Below, piece by piece: positions 29,191-44,038 of a DNA stretch of 64,000 nt. Under the pieces are notes generated by a model. It was given only the letters and a program-made list of their open reading frames with translations, had not been told where the DNA came from and did no database searches. Origin of the DNA: Rhodanobacter sp. OK091 (GTDB lineage: Bacteria > Pseudomonadota > Gammaproteobacteria > Xanthomonadales > Rhodanobacteraceae); contig NZ_FRCH01000001.1 of the NCBI RefSeq assembly GCF_900142825.1, forward strand, positions 1,426,001 through 1,490,000, given 5' to 3'. The translations under genes were made by a program, and so were the position numbers. Numbering within the stretch: position 1 is the stretch's first letter; each line of letters opens with the position of its first letter.

Positions 29191-29350
29191 GAGGAGGGAG
29201 TGAAGAGGAGTGAGAAGTGAGAGAGGTGAACGCGCAGTCAGGCAGGACGCCTGGCGCACAAGCCCTCTATCGTCGGCAGGCATGCCTTGTCGCAACGGCC
29301 TTTGCACGATACATGTCGTCTGCGCTCTCATTCCTCTCTCCTCTTCACTC
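29191..29350. repeat. Polypurine tract and 13-base inverted repeat between mgs-like and NRDE genes
   Basis: GAGTGAAGAGGAG at 29198-29210 recurs as its exact complement at 29338-29350, partly continued on both sides by imperfect matches. Bases 29191-29226 are almost pure purine on the plus strand. The right arm runs into the stop codon of the methylglyoxal-synthase-like gene. The middle (29230-29330) shows no gene. Confidence 0.5.
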
Positions 29351-30220
29351 ACTTCTGCATCTAAGCCGTGCCGCCTCGACCCAGCGCATCGCCACCCGGG
29401 GCGAGGTGATGCACACGGCTTCGTCGGTGCGCGTGGTCACCGCGCGCTCCAGCAGCTGGATGTCGGCTTCGTGCTGGCGCGCCACGTGCGGGTCCTCGAA
29501 GAAAATGGCGCGATGGCAGCGGCGCTCGAGCACCAGGTCCGCAATCTGCGCATCGCCGCCCATCGGGCCGCTCTGGTAGCGCTTCGCCCACGCCCGGTCG
29601 GCCGGCCAGCCGCGGCTCCAGGCCAGTTCGTTGAGGCGCTGGCCGGTAGTGCCGGTGGCGACACGATGGGCATACCGCGACAACAGGTCGAAGTGCTCCG
29701 CGGCGAAGGCCAGCATCTGCGGCTTCATCGCGTCATGCGCGATCAGCGCCAGCGTGCACGACTCCAGCCGATGGAACACGTCCGCGCCCGGATCAGGCGC
29801 CAGCCCCGCATGGATGCGCTCCATCTCGATCCAGTCGCGCGCCGATGCCACCGTCGAAATGAACGGCTTGCCATGGATCACGCATTGGCGCTTCAGCGCT
29901 GCCGCCTCGGGGAACACCGACGACGGATCGACCGGATCGATCAGGTAGATCGCGCCATCCAGCACGCGCGCACCGTCGTCCAGGCCAACCACCTCGGCCA
30001 CCAGTTTCATCAGTCCGCCTTCGCGGCCATTCGGAAAACGCTGCAGCGCGGGGTAATCGGCCAGCCAGCCGGCACGCACGATGGCATCGTAGGTACGCCC
30101 CACCGCGCCGAAACCGAGGCCGAGCTCGCGGATGCCCGGTTCGCAAGCGCGCAGCCAGCGGAACAGCGCGGCATCGTTGTGAGCGTGGTGTAACTGATTG
30201 GCGGCAAGGCCCAATCGCAT
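29345..30220 (-). CDS. Tandem-domain methylglyoxal synthase-like protein
   Basis: 291 residues, twice the usual length. The C-terminal half (about 155-290) carries all the motifs of methylglyoxal synthase, which converts dihydroxyacetone phosphate to methylglyoxal: ALIAHD (Asp163), ATGTTG (188-193), SGPMGGDAQIADLV (Asp223) and IFFEDPHVARQH (Asp243). The N-terminal half (1-140) looks like a diverged copy of the same fold: LAAN, AVGRTYDAI, GREGGLMKLVAEVV and IYLIDPVDPSSVFPEA in the matching order. So it is a fusion of a degenerate and an intact MGS domain. GGAG lies eight bases before the start. Catalysis is inferred for the second half only. Confidence 0.85.
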   Translation of the reverse strand: MRLGLAANQLHHAHNDAALFRWLRACEPGIRELGLGFGAVGRTYDAIVRAGWLADYPALQRFPNGREGGLMKLVAEVVGLDDGARVLDGAIYLIDPVDPSSVFPEAAALKRQCVIHGKPFISTVASARDWIEMERIHAGLAPDPGADVFHRLESCTLALIAHDAMKPQMLAFAAEHFDLLSRYAHRVATGTTGQRLNELAWSRGWPADRAWAKRYQSGPMGGDAQIADLVLERRCHRAIFFEDPHVARQHEADIQLLERAVTTRTDEAVCITSPRVAMRWVEAARLRCRSE

Positions 30221-30252
30221 CGTGCATGCTCCGTCGTGATAGGAGGGGTTCG

Positions 30253-31086
30253 TCAGTATCTTTCGTCTCGGCCTGCGCCGTCGTCGCTGGCGGGCATCAG
30301 CAGCACGAGTTTGTGATCGGGGCTGCCCGTGGGCACCAGCGTTACCTGATCATGCACGACCCGGCCGTGGCGAGGGTGCTCGAAGGCACGCCGCCCGCCC
30401 TCGCGGGCCAGCACGTCGTGCCGGCCCCAGTAGTCGTCGAACGCCGTGCTCGCCTGCCGCAGCCCGGCCACCAGCGCGAGCAAGCCTGCGTCGTCCGGGT
30501 ACAGTGCCGTGTCGGCGCGGAATTCGGCCACCAACCGACGGGCGCGCACCGCCCAGTCGCAGATGAACCCGCGCGCCAGCGGATCGAGGAAGACGAAACG
30601 CAGCAGGCAGGCCTCGCCGCTGGCCAGCCACGGCGAGAACAGATCGGCCGCCGCGGGATTCCATGCGCACAGCCGCCATGCGCGGTCGAGCAGGTAGGCC
30701 GGCATCGGCAGCGCCAGCACCGCGTCGCGCAGCTCGCGTGGCACGGCCTGATCGCCGGGCGCGGCGTGTGGTGCGGGATCGTGTCGGCGCGCGAGTTCGA
30801 ACAGGTAGCTGCGCTCGGCCTGCGAAAGTCGGAACACCTCGGCCAGCCGCGCCAGCGCCGCACCGGACAGGGAAATCTCCCGCCCCTGTTCGAGCCAGGT
30901 GTACCAGGTGGTGCTGATGTCGGCGAGCTGCGCCACCTCTTCGCGCCGCAGACCCGGCGTTCGGCGCTGTCTCGACGCCGCAGCAAAGTTCGTGGCAGCT
31001 GGCGGCGTTGCCTCGCGACGCGCCCTCAGGAAGCGTCCCAACGCATGGCGCGAATCGTCGTTGGCGGTGAGGGGGGAAGTATTCAT
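30253..31086 (-). CDS. XRE-family transcriptional regulator with MmyB-like ligand domain
   Basis: A 277-residue regulator. The N-terminal helix-turn-helix (about 12-75) contains RTPGLRREEVAQLADISTTWYTWLEQGR, a hallmark of this subfamily. The C-terminal two thirds are an MmyB-like PAS-fold domain (YLLDRAWRLCAWNPAAADLF, FVFLDPLARGFICDWA) that in relatives binds a small hydrophobic ligand and represses a neighbouring oxidoreductase. Here the divergent neighbour is a methyltransferase, 76 bases away, a likely target. The start at 31086 lacks a strong ribosome site. Confidence 0.88.
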   Translation of the reverse strand: MNTSPLTANDDSRHALGRFLRARREATPPAATNFAAASRQRRTPGLRREEVAQLADISTTWYTWLEQGREISLSGAALARLAEVFRLSQAERSYLFELARRHDPAPHAAPGDQAVPRELRDAVLALPMPAYLLDRAWRLCAWNPAAADLFSPWLASGEACLLRFVFLDPLARGFICDWAVRARRLVAEFRADTALYPDDAGLLALVAGLRQASTAFDDYWGRHDVLAREGGRRAFEHPRHGRVVHDQVTLVPTGSPDHKLVLLMPASDDGAGRDERY

Positions 31087-31162
31087 ACCGGGATGATCGC
31101 GCAACTTACACGGCTCCAACGCCGGCGCCAGAATGCCGCCACACCATGACGGAGCGCATCGC

Positions 31163-31927
31163 ATGACCCCTTCCCAACCCACCTTCGTGGCCGAACAGTA
31201 CGGCCCGCGCGCGCAGGACTACCTCAGCAGCGAAGTGCATCGCAGCGGCGCCGACCTGGATCAGCTCGAAGCCGAACTGCAGGGGCGGCACGATGCGCAC
31301 CTGCTCGACCTCGGCTGCGGCGGCGGACATGTCAGCTACCGCGCAGCGCCACTGGTTGCCGAGGTGATCGCCTGCGATCTCACCGAGAGCATGCTGGCCA
31401 CCGTGCAGGCCACCGCCGCCGAACGCGGCCTGGGCAACATCGCGATACAGCGCGCGCCGGCGGAGCGGCTGCCGTTCGCCAATGCCCGCTTCGACGTCGT
31501 GGTGGCGCGCTTCACCACGCACCACTGGCAGGACCGCGATGCCGGCCTGCGCGAAGCCCGGCGCGTACTGAAGCCGGGCGGTCGGGCGATCTTCATCGAC
31601 GTGGTCGCGCCACAGGATGCCTTGCTCGACAGCTGGCTGCAGACCCTCGAACTGCTGCGCGACATGTCGCATGTGCGCAATTACCGCACGGCCGAATGGG
31701 TCGCTGCGCTGGCCCGTGCCGGCTTTGCCATCGACGGCCTCACGCCGCGCCGGCTGCCGCTGCGTTTCGACGACTGGGTGGCGCGTACGCGCACCAGCGG
31801 CGAGCACATCGCGGCGATCCGCAGCCTGCAAGCCCATGCGCCCGAGGAAGTGCGCCGCCATTTCGCGATCGCCGCCGACGGCAGCTTCACGCTCGACACG
31901 CTCACTCTGGTCGCACACGCCGCTTGA
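31163..31927 (+). CDS. Class-I SAM-dependent methyltransferase (UbiE/small-molecule type)
   Basis: A 254-residue methyltransferase. Motif I HLLDLGCGGGHVSYR is followed by the acidic residue in IACDLTESML, then motif II/III RFDVVVARFTTHHWQD and LKPGGRAIFIDVVAP. The C-terminal region (PRRLPLRFDDWVART) is family-specific for Methyltransf_11-type proteins. The substrate is unknown. GGAG lies nine bases before the ATG at 31163. It is transcribed away from a XRE regulator, which probably controls it. Confidence 0.87.
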   Translation: MTPSQPTFVAEQYGPRAQDYLSSEVHRSGADLDQLEAELQGRHDAHLLDLGCGGGHVSYRAAPLVAEVIACDLTESMLATVQATAAERGLGNIAIQRAPAERLPFANARFDVVVARFTTHHWQDRDAGLREARRVLKPGGRAIFIDVVAPQDALLDSWLQTLELLRDMSHVRNYRTAEWVAALARAGFAIDGLTPRRLPLRFDDWVARTRTSGEHIAAIRSLQAHAPEEVRRHFAIAADGSFTLDTLTLVAHAA

Positions 31928-31941
31928 AGCGACGCGTGCAA

Positions 31942-37852
<5,911 letters not shown>

Positions 37853-37926
37853 CACCACCCTCCGGCCTGCGCAGGCTGCCGCGATACCAGGTGGCACCGA
37901 TCGTTTTTTGCGCAGAATCGACTCCG

Positions 37927-37955
37927 ACTAGAACACAGTTGCTGCGTCGCGTCAA
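37927..37955 (-). promoter_or_regulatory. Candidate promoter of gltBD
   Basis: On the minus strand TTGACG (complement of 37950-37955), a 17-base spacer and TCTAGT (complement of 37927-37932), about 75 bases before the gltB start. The flanks to 38080 are AT-rich for this genome. No nitrogen-control site is evident. Confidence 0.45.
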
Positions 37956-38079
37956 AATATTTGTTTGGACGGCTAAACTTCCATATGCCGACCATCGCGA
38001 GACAGCCGCATTTCCGGCGGCACAAACGAGGACGGCGCCCCGGTCTCCCGGAACGCCGTCTCGAACCTCACTTTTTGTT

Positions 38080-38096
38080 AAAAAAGCCGGATCGGC
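38080..38096 (-). terminator. Possible short terminator after the second TonB receptor
   Basis: On the minus strand, directly after the receptor stop, a GCCG-atc-CGGC stem is followed by six T residues. The stem is only four pairs, so it is a weak candidate. Confidence 0.4.
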
Positions 38097-38102
38097 AACC
38101 CG

Positions 38103-40910
38103 TTATATCTTGACCTTCACGCCCAGATTGTAGAAGCGCCCCACGACGCCGGCTTGCGACCAGGTCGGGTTGTAGTTGGAACCCGCTCCGGCGTAGTTCG
38201 ACGGATCGAACGGCGGTTTCTTGTCGAACGCGTTCATGATCGAACCGGTGATGCTGACGCGATCGTTGATCGCATAGCTGCCGGTCAGATCGAAGTCATA
38301 GAACGCACCGACGTGGCAGCTCGCCGGGAAGTTGGTGCCGGCTGGCGTGGTGGACAGACAGTCACCGTCGAACAGGCCGAGCACGCCCACATCCGCCGCG
38401 ATGTCCTTGTAGCCGCTGGTGTAGTAAAGCGTGCCGGTGACCGTCAGCGGGCCATATTCCAGCGTGTTCGCCCACGAAGCACGGCTGCGCGGCGTACCGG
38501 CGCCCGACGACAGGTTGTACGGGCCTTGGGTACCTACGTAGCTCTGGCTGGTACCGTCGGGCAACCGGATCTTCCACTGGAAGATCTGGGTGCCGGTCAG
38601 CTCGCTGATGTAGTGCAGCTTGTCGCTGAAATCGAAGTGGGCCTGCAGGTCCACATCGACACCGGTGGTTTTCAGCGACTGTGCGTTGAGGTACGAGCCG
38701 ATCAGCTCGGACGGGCGTGGCTGGGCGTTCGGATGATCCGGATCGGGCAGATCGGGAATCACGGTCACGCCCGGCGCCTGTGCCGTGCCTGCGTAGTAGT
38801 TGGCCAGCGCTGCCGAGGTGTCGGCCTGCACGATGAGGTTGGACTTCTTGATGTTGTAGTAGTCGAGCGAGACGTTCAGCCAATTGGTCGGCTGCACCAC
38901 CACGCCGAGCGTGAAGCTCTTGGATTTCTCCGGCTTGATGTTCTTGTTGGCCAGAGTAAATTCCGAGAGCCCATACGGCAGCACGTAGGCATTGTTGCCA
39001 TGCAGAGCCTGGAACGCCGGCGGCGGCGTGTAGGTGATGAACCCCTGCGTGGAACTCGAACCATTCTCGGCAAACGCAGGCGCGCGGAACCCCCTCGACC
39101 AGGTGCCGCGCAGCGCGATCCAGTCGAACGGCTTGTACTTGATGCCGATCTTCGGCGAGAAGTTGTTGCCGGCGTCGGTGTAGTGATCGAACCGACCGGA
39201 GGCATCGACCTCCAACGATTGCAACAGCGGCAGGTCGATCTCGGCGAAGGCGCCGCTCACATCGCGGCTACCCTTGGTCTGCGCGTTGCCCAGACCCTGG
39301 AACTGGAAATTCGGGTTCAGCGTGGGGTCGTTCTGCGCCTCATGGCGCAACTGGGCACCTAAGGCCAGGCCCACGGCGCCACCCGACAAATCCCACAGCG
39401 AACGGTTGGCACTCAAGTCCAGCGAGTCCATGTCGGTGGTCGAGGTCTTGTTGTAACCCGGCGCCAGGGAGGCGCGCACGGCAGCGGAGTTGGCCGACGG
39501 ATTGGCGAAGTTGTACGTGCCGTTGGCCACCGCGCCGAGCAGGCCCTGGTAGTCGATGAAGCCGAACTGCGTGGTACTCAGCCAGGCATGGTTGAGCACC
39601 AACGCGGCATTCCAGTTCCAGTCGGCCCATTGGCCACTGACGCTGCCCACGATGCGTGCATTGTGATTGTTGTAGTTGAAGCCATCCGGGATGTCGCCGA
39701 AGTTGTAGCTGATCCGCGCCGGCACCGCGAACGGATTCGACGGGTTGCCCACTGGCAAAGTGATACTGCCTGTGTTGTGCGGGGTGCTGTTCTGGATTGG
39801 CCGCGGCGGGCCGGGCGCCCAGGTCTTCGCCTCCATGTAGCTGGCGTCCAGATAGGCCGTGGTGGTGTCGCCCAACTTGATGGTGAAACGGCCGGACACG
39901 CCACCTTGTTCCATCGCCGGTTGCAGCTGGCCATACCGATTGACCGAGTCATAACGACAGTAGCTACCCGTGTCGTCGGTGATCATCGGGCCCGAGGTGC
40001 ACGCACTCAGCGGCTGCCAGAGCGAACCGGGGGTATCCGGCCTGATCGCGCCATTGGTGCCGCCATTGCGCGCGGATGGACCACCCAGGCCCGGGCCACC
40101 GAGCGAGCTGAGGTCGCCCGTGTTGAACGGAAAACCGCGCTGCTTGGTCATGATCGGGTTGTCTTTCTGGTACTGCACGCTCAGGTAGCCGTTGTAGCGA
40201 TCCTTCTCCAGATCGCCGCCGCCGGCGAGCAGCGTGACCTTGCGGGTGAAACCGCCGCCGTGCTGCGAGGTGCCCACGCTGCCGGTGGCTTCGATGCCCT
40301 TGAAGCTCGGCCGCATGATGACGTTGACGACGCCGGCGATCGCGTCGGCGCCGTACAGCGACGAAGCGCCATCCTTCAGCACTTCGATGCGCTCGACCGC
40401 GGCGAGCGGAATGGTGTTCAAGTCGACGAAGGAACGCTCGCCATCATCGGCCACCGGATAGTTGGTGACCCGATGGCCGTCGATCAGCACCAGGGTGGAG
40501 TTCACGGTGAGGCCGCGCAGGGCGACACCCGATGCGCCGGCCGCAAAACCATTCGCGAATGCATTCGGGATCGAGCCGCTGTTGTCGGCCGAAACCGCGC
40601 GCACCACGTCGGACAGCGTGGTGAGACCGCTGCGCTGGATCTGCACGGCGGTGATCGTGGTGACCGGCGAGGACGTCTCCTGATCGATGCGCGGGATCGC
40701 CGAGCCGGTTACCGTAATGGTCTGCAATTGCTGCACGTTCCGGCCAGTAGGTGCCGGTGGATTCTGCGTACCGGTCGGCGTCTGCGGCGTGGTTTGTGTC
40801 TGCGGTGTCTGTGTCTGTTGCGTATCGCTGGTCTGGGTGCTTTGCGCGAGAGCGGCAGCTATCGGGGACAAGGCCAGACCCGCCAGCGAAATGACAAGCG
40901 TGCGTTTCAT
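38103..40910 (-). CDS. TonB-dependent receptor with Gln/Thr-rich N-terminal linker
   Basis: 935-residue outer-membrane receptor. A signal peptide (MKRTLVISLAGLALSPIAAALAQ) is followed by a low-complexity stretch of about 30 residues made of repeats such as TQTSDTQQTQTPQTQT. The plug follows: ITVTGSAIPRIDQETSSPVTTITAVQIQRSG, ALRGLTVNSTLVLIDGHRV and VERIEVLKDGASSLYGADAIAGVVNVI. The barrel ends FYNLGVKVKI. The plug style fits the iron-complex/oar-like receptors of Xanthomonadales; the ligand is unknown. GGAGGG lies seven bases before the start at 40910. Confidence 0.93.
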   Translation of the reverse strand: MKRTLVISLAGLALSPIAAALAQSTQTSDTQQTQTPQTQTTPQTPTGTQNPPAPTGRNVQQLQTITVTGSAIPRIDQETSSPVTTITAVQIQRSGLTTLSDVVRAVSADNSGSIPNAFANGFAAGASGVALRGLTVNSTLVLIDGHRVTNYPVADDGERSFVDLNTIPLAAVERIEVLKDGASSLYGADAIAGVVNVIMRPSFKGIEATGSVGTSQHGGGFTRKVTLLAGGGDLEKDRYNGYLSVQYQKDNPIMTKQRGFPFNTGDLSSLGGPGLGGPSARNGGTNGAIRPDTPGSLWQPLSACTSGPMITDDTGSYCRYDSVNRYGQLQPAMEQGGVSGRFTIKLGDTTTAYLDASYMEAKTWAPGPPRPIQNSTPHNTGSITLPVGNPSNPFAVPARISYNFGDIPDGFNYNNHNARIVGSVSGQWADWNWNAALVLNHAWLSTTQFGFIDYQGLLGAVANGTYNFANPSANSAAVRASLAPGYNKTSTTDMDSLDLSANRSLWDLSGGAVGLALGAQLRHEAQNDPTLNPNFQFQGLGNAQTKGSRDVSGAFAEIDLPLLQSLEVDASGRFDHYTDAGNNFSPKIGIKYKPFDWIALRGTWSRGFRAPAFAENGSSSTQGFITYTPPPAFQALHGNNAYVLPYGLSEFTLANKNIKPEKSKSFTLGVVVQPTNWLNVSLDYYNIKKSNLIVQADTSAALANYYAGTAQAPGVTVIPDLPDPDHPNAQPRPSELIGSYLNAQSLKTTGVDVDLQAHFDFSDKLHYISELTGTQIFQWKIRLPDGTSQSYVGTQGPYNLSSGAGTPRSRASWANTLEYGPLTVTGTLYYTSGYKDIAADVGVLGLFDGDCLSTTPAGTNFPASCHVGAFYDFDLTGSYAINDRVSITGSIMNAFDKKPPFDPSNYAGAGSNYNPTWSQAGVVGRFYNLGVKVKI

Positions 40911-41214
40911 GAAAATACCCTCCACTTGCGGAGCAATCACGAGGCGCTCGGATTGATCGGGCGATGGAGAAGCGGGCAGTCGGGGTGTGGGGAAGCCAGC
41001 TTCAGCAGCCAGCGAAAGGCCACGAGCGGGGGAAGGCCTCTTCGCGAACGCGGTTTAACACCACATTAATTGATACTCAAGTGCCTAATTTCCCGATGTA
41101 TTTCATGCATATTTCGGACCACGCAGCGCACTTCGCCATCGGCGCGACGCACTCCCAGGCGTTCGGCAAAGTGCGGATGGCGCTGTCTCGCTCCGCTCGG
41201 GGATAATCGGCTGC
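40911..41214. promoter_or_regulatory. Divergent promoter region, TonB receptor and envC
   Basis: 304 bases without a gene. On the minus strand TTGAGT-N17-TAAACC near 41055-41085 is a weak candidate promoter for the receptor. On the plus strand GATAAT just before the envC start is a possible -10 element. CGCACTTCGCC (41127-41137) and GGCAAAGTGCG (41165-41175) form an 11-base inverted repeat with one mismatch. I see no operator I can name. Confidence 0.35.
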
Positions 41215-42453
41215 ATGCCCAAACCCACCCGTTTCGCCGCCCGCCCCTTCCACAGCCTGATCCTCGCCACATCGCTGGGCTGTCTGGTCATCACTCCGCT
41301 GCAGGCGCGACAGGATGGCAAGAGCCGCACCGAACAAGCCGAGGCGAAACAGAAACTGGCCGACCTGCGCAGCAAAATGGAGGCGCTGGCGAAGCAGCAG
41401 GCCGATACCGCCGAGCGCCGTGACAGCGTCAACGCCGAACTTGCCAAGCAGGCCAACGCGCTTGCCGGCGCGGCACGTGCGGTACGCCAGACCGATACCG
41501 AGCTGGCGGCCAAGCAGCAGCAGCTGGATCAGCTGCAACAGCAGCGCGCCACCTTGAAGCAGACGCTGGACAGCCAACGCGCGGCCATCGCCGACCTGCT
41601 GCGTGCCACTTATGCGCTTGGCCACGGTTCGGATCTGCGCCTGTTGCTGGGCGACGAAGACGTGGCACGCATTTCCCGTGCGCTGGTGTATTCGAAGTAT
41701 TTCCAGCAGGACCGCGTGGCGCGGGTACAAAAGCTGATGGCTGACTTGGCCAAACTGCAGGAGCTGGAAAACACCATCACCAGCGAGCAACAAGCCTTGC
41801 AGGCCACCAAAGCACAGCGCGAACAGCAGGCGAAAACGCTGAGCCAGCAGCGCGCCGCACAGCAGAAGCTGGCTGCCGCCACTGATGCCCAGTACAAGGA
41901 TCAGGCGGAACGGCTGGCCGCGCTGAAGCAGAACGCGCAATCGCTCAACAATCTGGTCGACAAGCTGCAAAAGGTGATCGACGAAGCGGCGCGCGAAGCC
42001 GCCGCCCGCGAGGCCGCGGCGCGCGCCGCGGCATCCGGCAAGCACCCCGGTCATAAGCTGCCACCGCCGCCGATCGAGATCGGCAACGCCGGCGCCGATA
42101 TCCGCGGCAACTTGCCATGGCCGGCCAGCGGCGTGGTCAACAGCTATGGCAGCGGCGTGCTGATTAAGGCCGGCGGCGGCAGCGAGATTCACGCGGTCGC
42201 GCGCGGCCGTGTCATCTACGCCGGCTTCCTGCGCGGTTACGGCATGCTGCTGATCGTCAACCACGGCAATGGCTGGATGAGCATGTACGGCAACAACGAG
42301 ACGCTGCTGCACGGTGTCGGCGATCAGGTCGATGCCGGCGAGGCGATCGGTACCGCCAGTGCACCCACCGGTATCAATACCGGCGTGTATTTCGAGTTGC
42401 GCAAGGGCGGCCAGCCGGTCGATCCACGCAGTTGGCTGAGTCAGCGCCGTTGA
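41215..42453 (+). CDS. envC: Murein hydrolase activator EnvC
   Basis: 412-residue periplasmic activator of cell-division amidases, recruited by FtsEX (also in this window, about 14 kb away). Signal peptide to about residue 31 (LGCLVITPLQA), then two long coiled-coil stretches (about 35-120 and 180-260, for example KQQQLDQLQQQRATLKQTLDSQ) and a C-terminal LytM/M23 domain (about 300-410). The domain has VNHGNGWMSMYGNNETLL and YFELRKGGQPVDPRSWL; the metal-binding HxH and HxxxD residues of active endopeptidases are missing, as in E. coli EnvC. It is followed by a ctpA-type protease, a common pairing. Confidence 0.92.
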   Translation: MPKPTRFAARPFHSLILATSLGCLVITPLQARQDGKSRTEQAEAKQKLADLRSKMEALAKQQADTAERRDSVNAELAKQANALAGAARAVRQTDTELAAKQQQLDQLQQQRATLKQTLDSQRAAIADLLRATYALGHGSDLRLLLGDEDVARISRALVYSKYFQQDRVARVQKLMADLAKLQELENTITSEQQALQATKAQREQQAKTLSQQRAAQQKLAAATDAQYKDQAERLAALKQNAQSLNNLVDKLQKVIDEAAREAAAREAAARAAASGKHPGHKLPPPPIEIGNAGADIRGNLPWPASGVVNSYGSGVLIKAGGGSEIHAVARGRVIYAGFLRGYGMLLIVNHGNGWMSMYGNNETLLHGVGDQVDAGEAIGTASAPTGINTGVYFELRKGGQPVDPRSWLSQRR

Positions 42454-42583
42454 CGCCTTCACCATGCCGTCGCAGGCTAGACTTGTGCCTTCGATGAATT
42501 ACTCCGGCGTTCGGTTGTCACACGTCCTGTCACTCTTTCCGTCGCGTTCCGGCGCGATGTTTGCCCGTTGCACGGAGTCACCC

Positions 42584-43993
42584 ATGCGTTTTTCCACCCG
42601 TAGCCCAACCGTCAGCCTGACCGCCCTGCTGCTGGCCGTTCCATTCCTGCTGACCGTGCCGCACGCAAACGCGCAGAGCGCGCCTGTCGGCAGCTCCAGC
42701 GTGGCCGCGCCCGCCCCGCCGGTCGACCTGCCGGCCACCGACACCCGCGCCCGCGCGCCGGCCAGCGCCGCCCCCAACGACCAGGTCAGCCTGGACGACA
42801 TCCGCAATTTCAGCCGCGTGTATGAAGTGGTGCGCCAGGCGTATGTGGAAAAGGTCGACAACAAGACGCTGATGAAGGCGGCGATCACCGGCATGCTCAG
42901 CGGGCTCGATCCGCACAGCGAATACCTCGACAAAGACGGTCTGACTCAACTCAGCGAGGACACCACCGGCGAATACAGCGGCCTCGGCATCGAGGTGCTG
43001 CAGGTCGACGGCGGCCTGCACATCGTCTCGCCGATCGACGACACGCCCGCCGCGCGCGCCGGCATCAAGGCCGGCGACAACATCGTCAAGATCAACGGCA
43101 CGCTGATCGATCCCGGCAATGTCGACGAGATGTTCAAGCAGCTGCGCGGCAAACCCGGCAGCAAGATCGACCTCACCATCGCTCACGACAAGAGCGACAA
43201 GCTGATCGATCTGCACCTGGTGCGCGAGAACATCGCGGTCAGCAGCGTCAAGGTGCGCGAGCTGGAGCCCGGCTACGCCTACCTGCGGGTCAGCCAGTTC
43301 CAGGACGACACCGCCGGCGATCTGGAGCGCAAACTCGGCGAACTGATCCAGAAGAACGGCGCACAGAAAGGCGCCGTGCTGGATCTGCGCAACAATCCCG
43401 GCGGCCTGCTCACCGCCGCGGTGGGCGTCAGCGACGAGTTCCTCGACTCCGGCACCATCGTCACCACCCGCGGCCGGCTGCAGGACGCCAACATGAGTTT
43501 CAACGCCCACCCTGGCGACCGGCTCAATGGCGCGCCGATGATTGTGCTCACGAACAACGGCACCGCTTCGGCCGCCGAGATCGTCTCCGGTGCATTGAAG
43601 GACAATCACCGCGCACTGATCATGGGCCAGCGCACGTTCGGCAAGGGCGTCGTGCAGACCGTGGTGCCGCTGGATGCGGAGCATGCGGTGAAAATCACCA
43701 CCGCGCGCTACTACACGCCGAACGGTACCTCCATCCAGGCCGAGGGCATCAAGCCCGACATCGCGCTGGCCGACCTCACGGTCAACAAGGCCGACAGCGG
43801 GCCGGTGCTGATCAGCTCCGAAGCCGACCTGCCGAACCATCTGGCCAATGAACACGCCAAGACCGGCAACGACATCAACGACGACGGAAGTGCCGCCGAC
43901 GGCAAGCTGGCCACCAGCGACTACGCGCTGTCGCAAGCCTTGAACGTCCTGAAAGGCATGGCGCTGCGCCAGCCGGCCGCCGTCCGGCGCTGA
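42584..43993 (+). CDS. C-terminal processing serine protease (S41, CtpA type)
   Basis: 469-residue exported protease. Signal peptide (VSLTALLLAVPFLLTVPHANA), an S41 N-terminal cap, a PDZ domain around GLGIEVLQVDGGLHIVSPIDDTPAARAGIKAGD, and the catalytic domain with Ser329 in NNGTASAAEI and Lys354 in RTFGKGVVQT; the 25-residue spacing of the dyad matches Prc/CtpA. It cleaves C-terminal tails of envelope proteins and may control peptidoglycan hydrolases, which would fit the envC neighbour. GGAG lies seven bases before 42584; upstream in-frame ATGs (42464, 42557) lack that. Confidence 0.93.
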   Translation: MRFSTRSPTVSLTALLLAVPFLLTVPHANAQSAPVGSSSVAAPAPPVDLPATDTRARAPASAAPNDQVSLDDIRNFSRVYEVVRQAYVEKVDNKTLMKAAITGMLSGLDPHSEYLDKDGLTQLSEDTTGEYSGLGIEVLQVDGGLHIVSPIDDTPAARAGIKAGDNIVKINGTLIDPGNVDEMFKQLRGKPGSKIDLTIAHDKSDKLIDLHLVRENIAVSSVKVRELEPGYAYLRVSQFQDDTAGDLERKLGELIQKNGAQKGAVLDLRNNPGGLLTAAVGVSDEFLDSGTIVTTRGRLQDANMSFNAHPGDRLNGAPMIVLTNNGTASAAEIVSGALKDNHRALIMGQRTFGKGVVQTVVPLDAEHAVKITTARYYTPNGTSIQAEGIKPDIALADLTVNKADSGPVLISSEADLPNHLANEHAKTGNDINDDGSAADGKLATSDYALSQALNVLKGMALRQPAAVRR

Positions 43994-44038
43994 TCTGTTG
44001 CGCTGCACCGGCCGCCCGCGCAACACGAGCCGCCCGCG

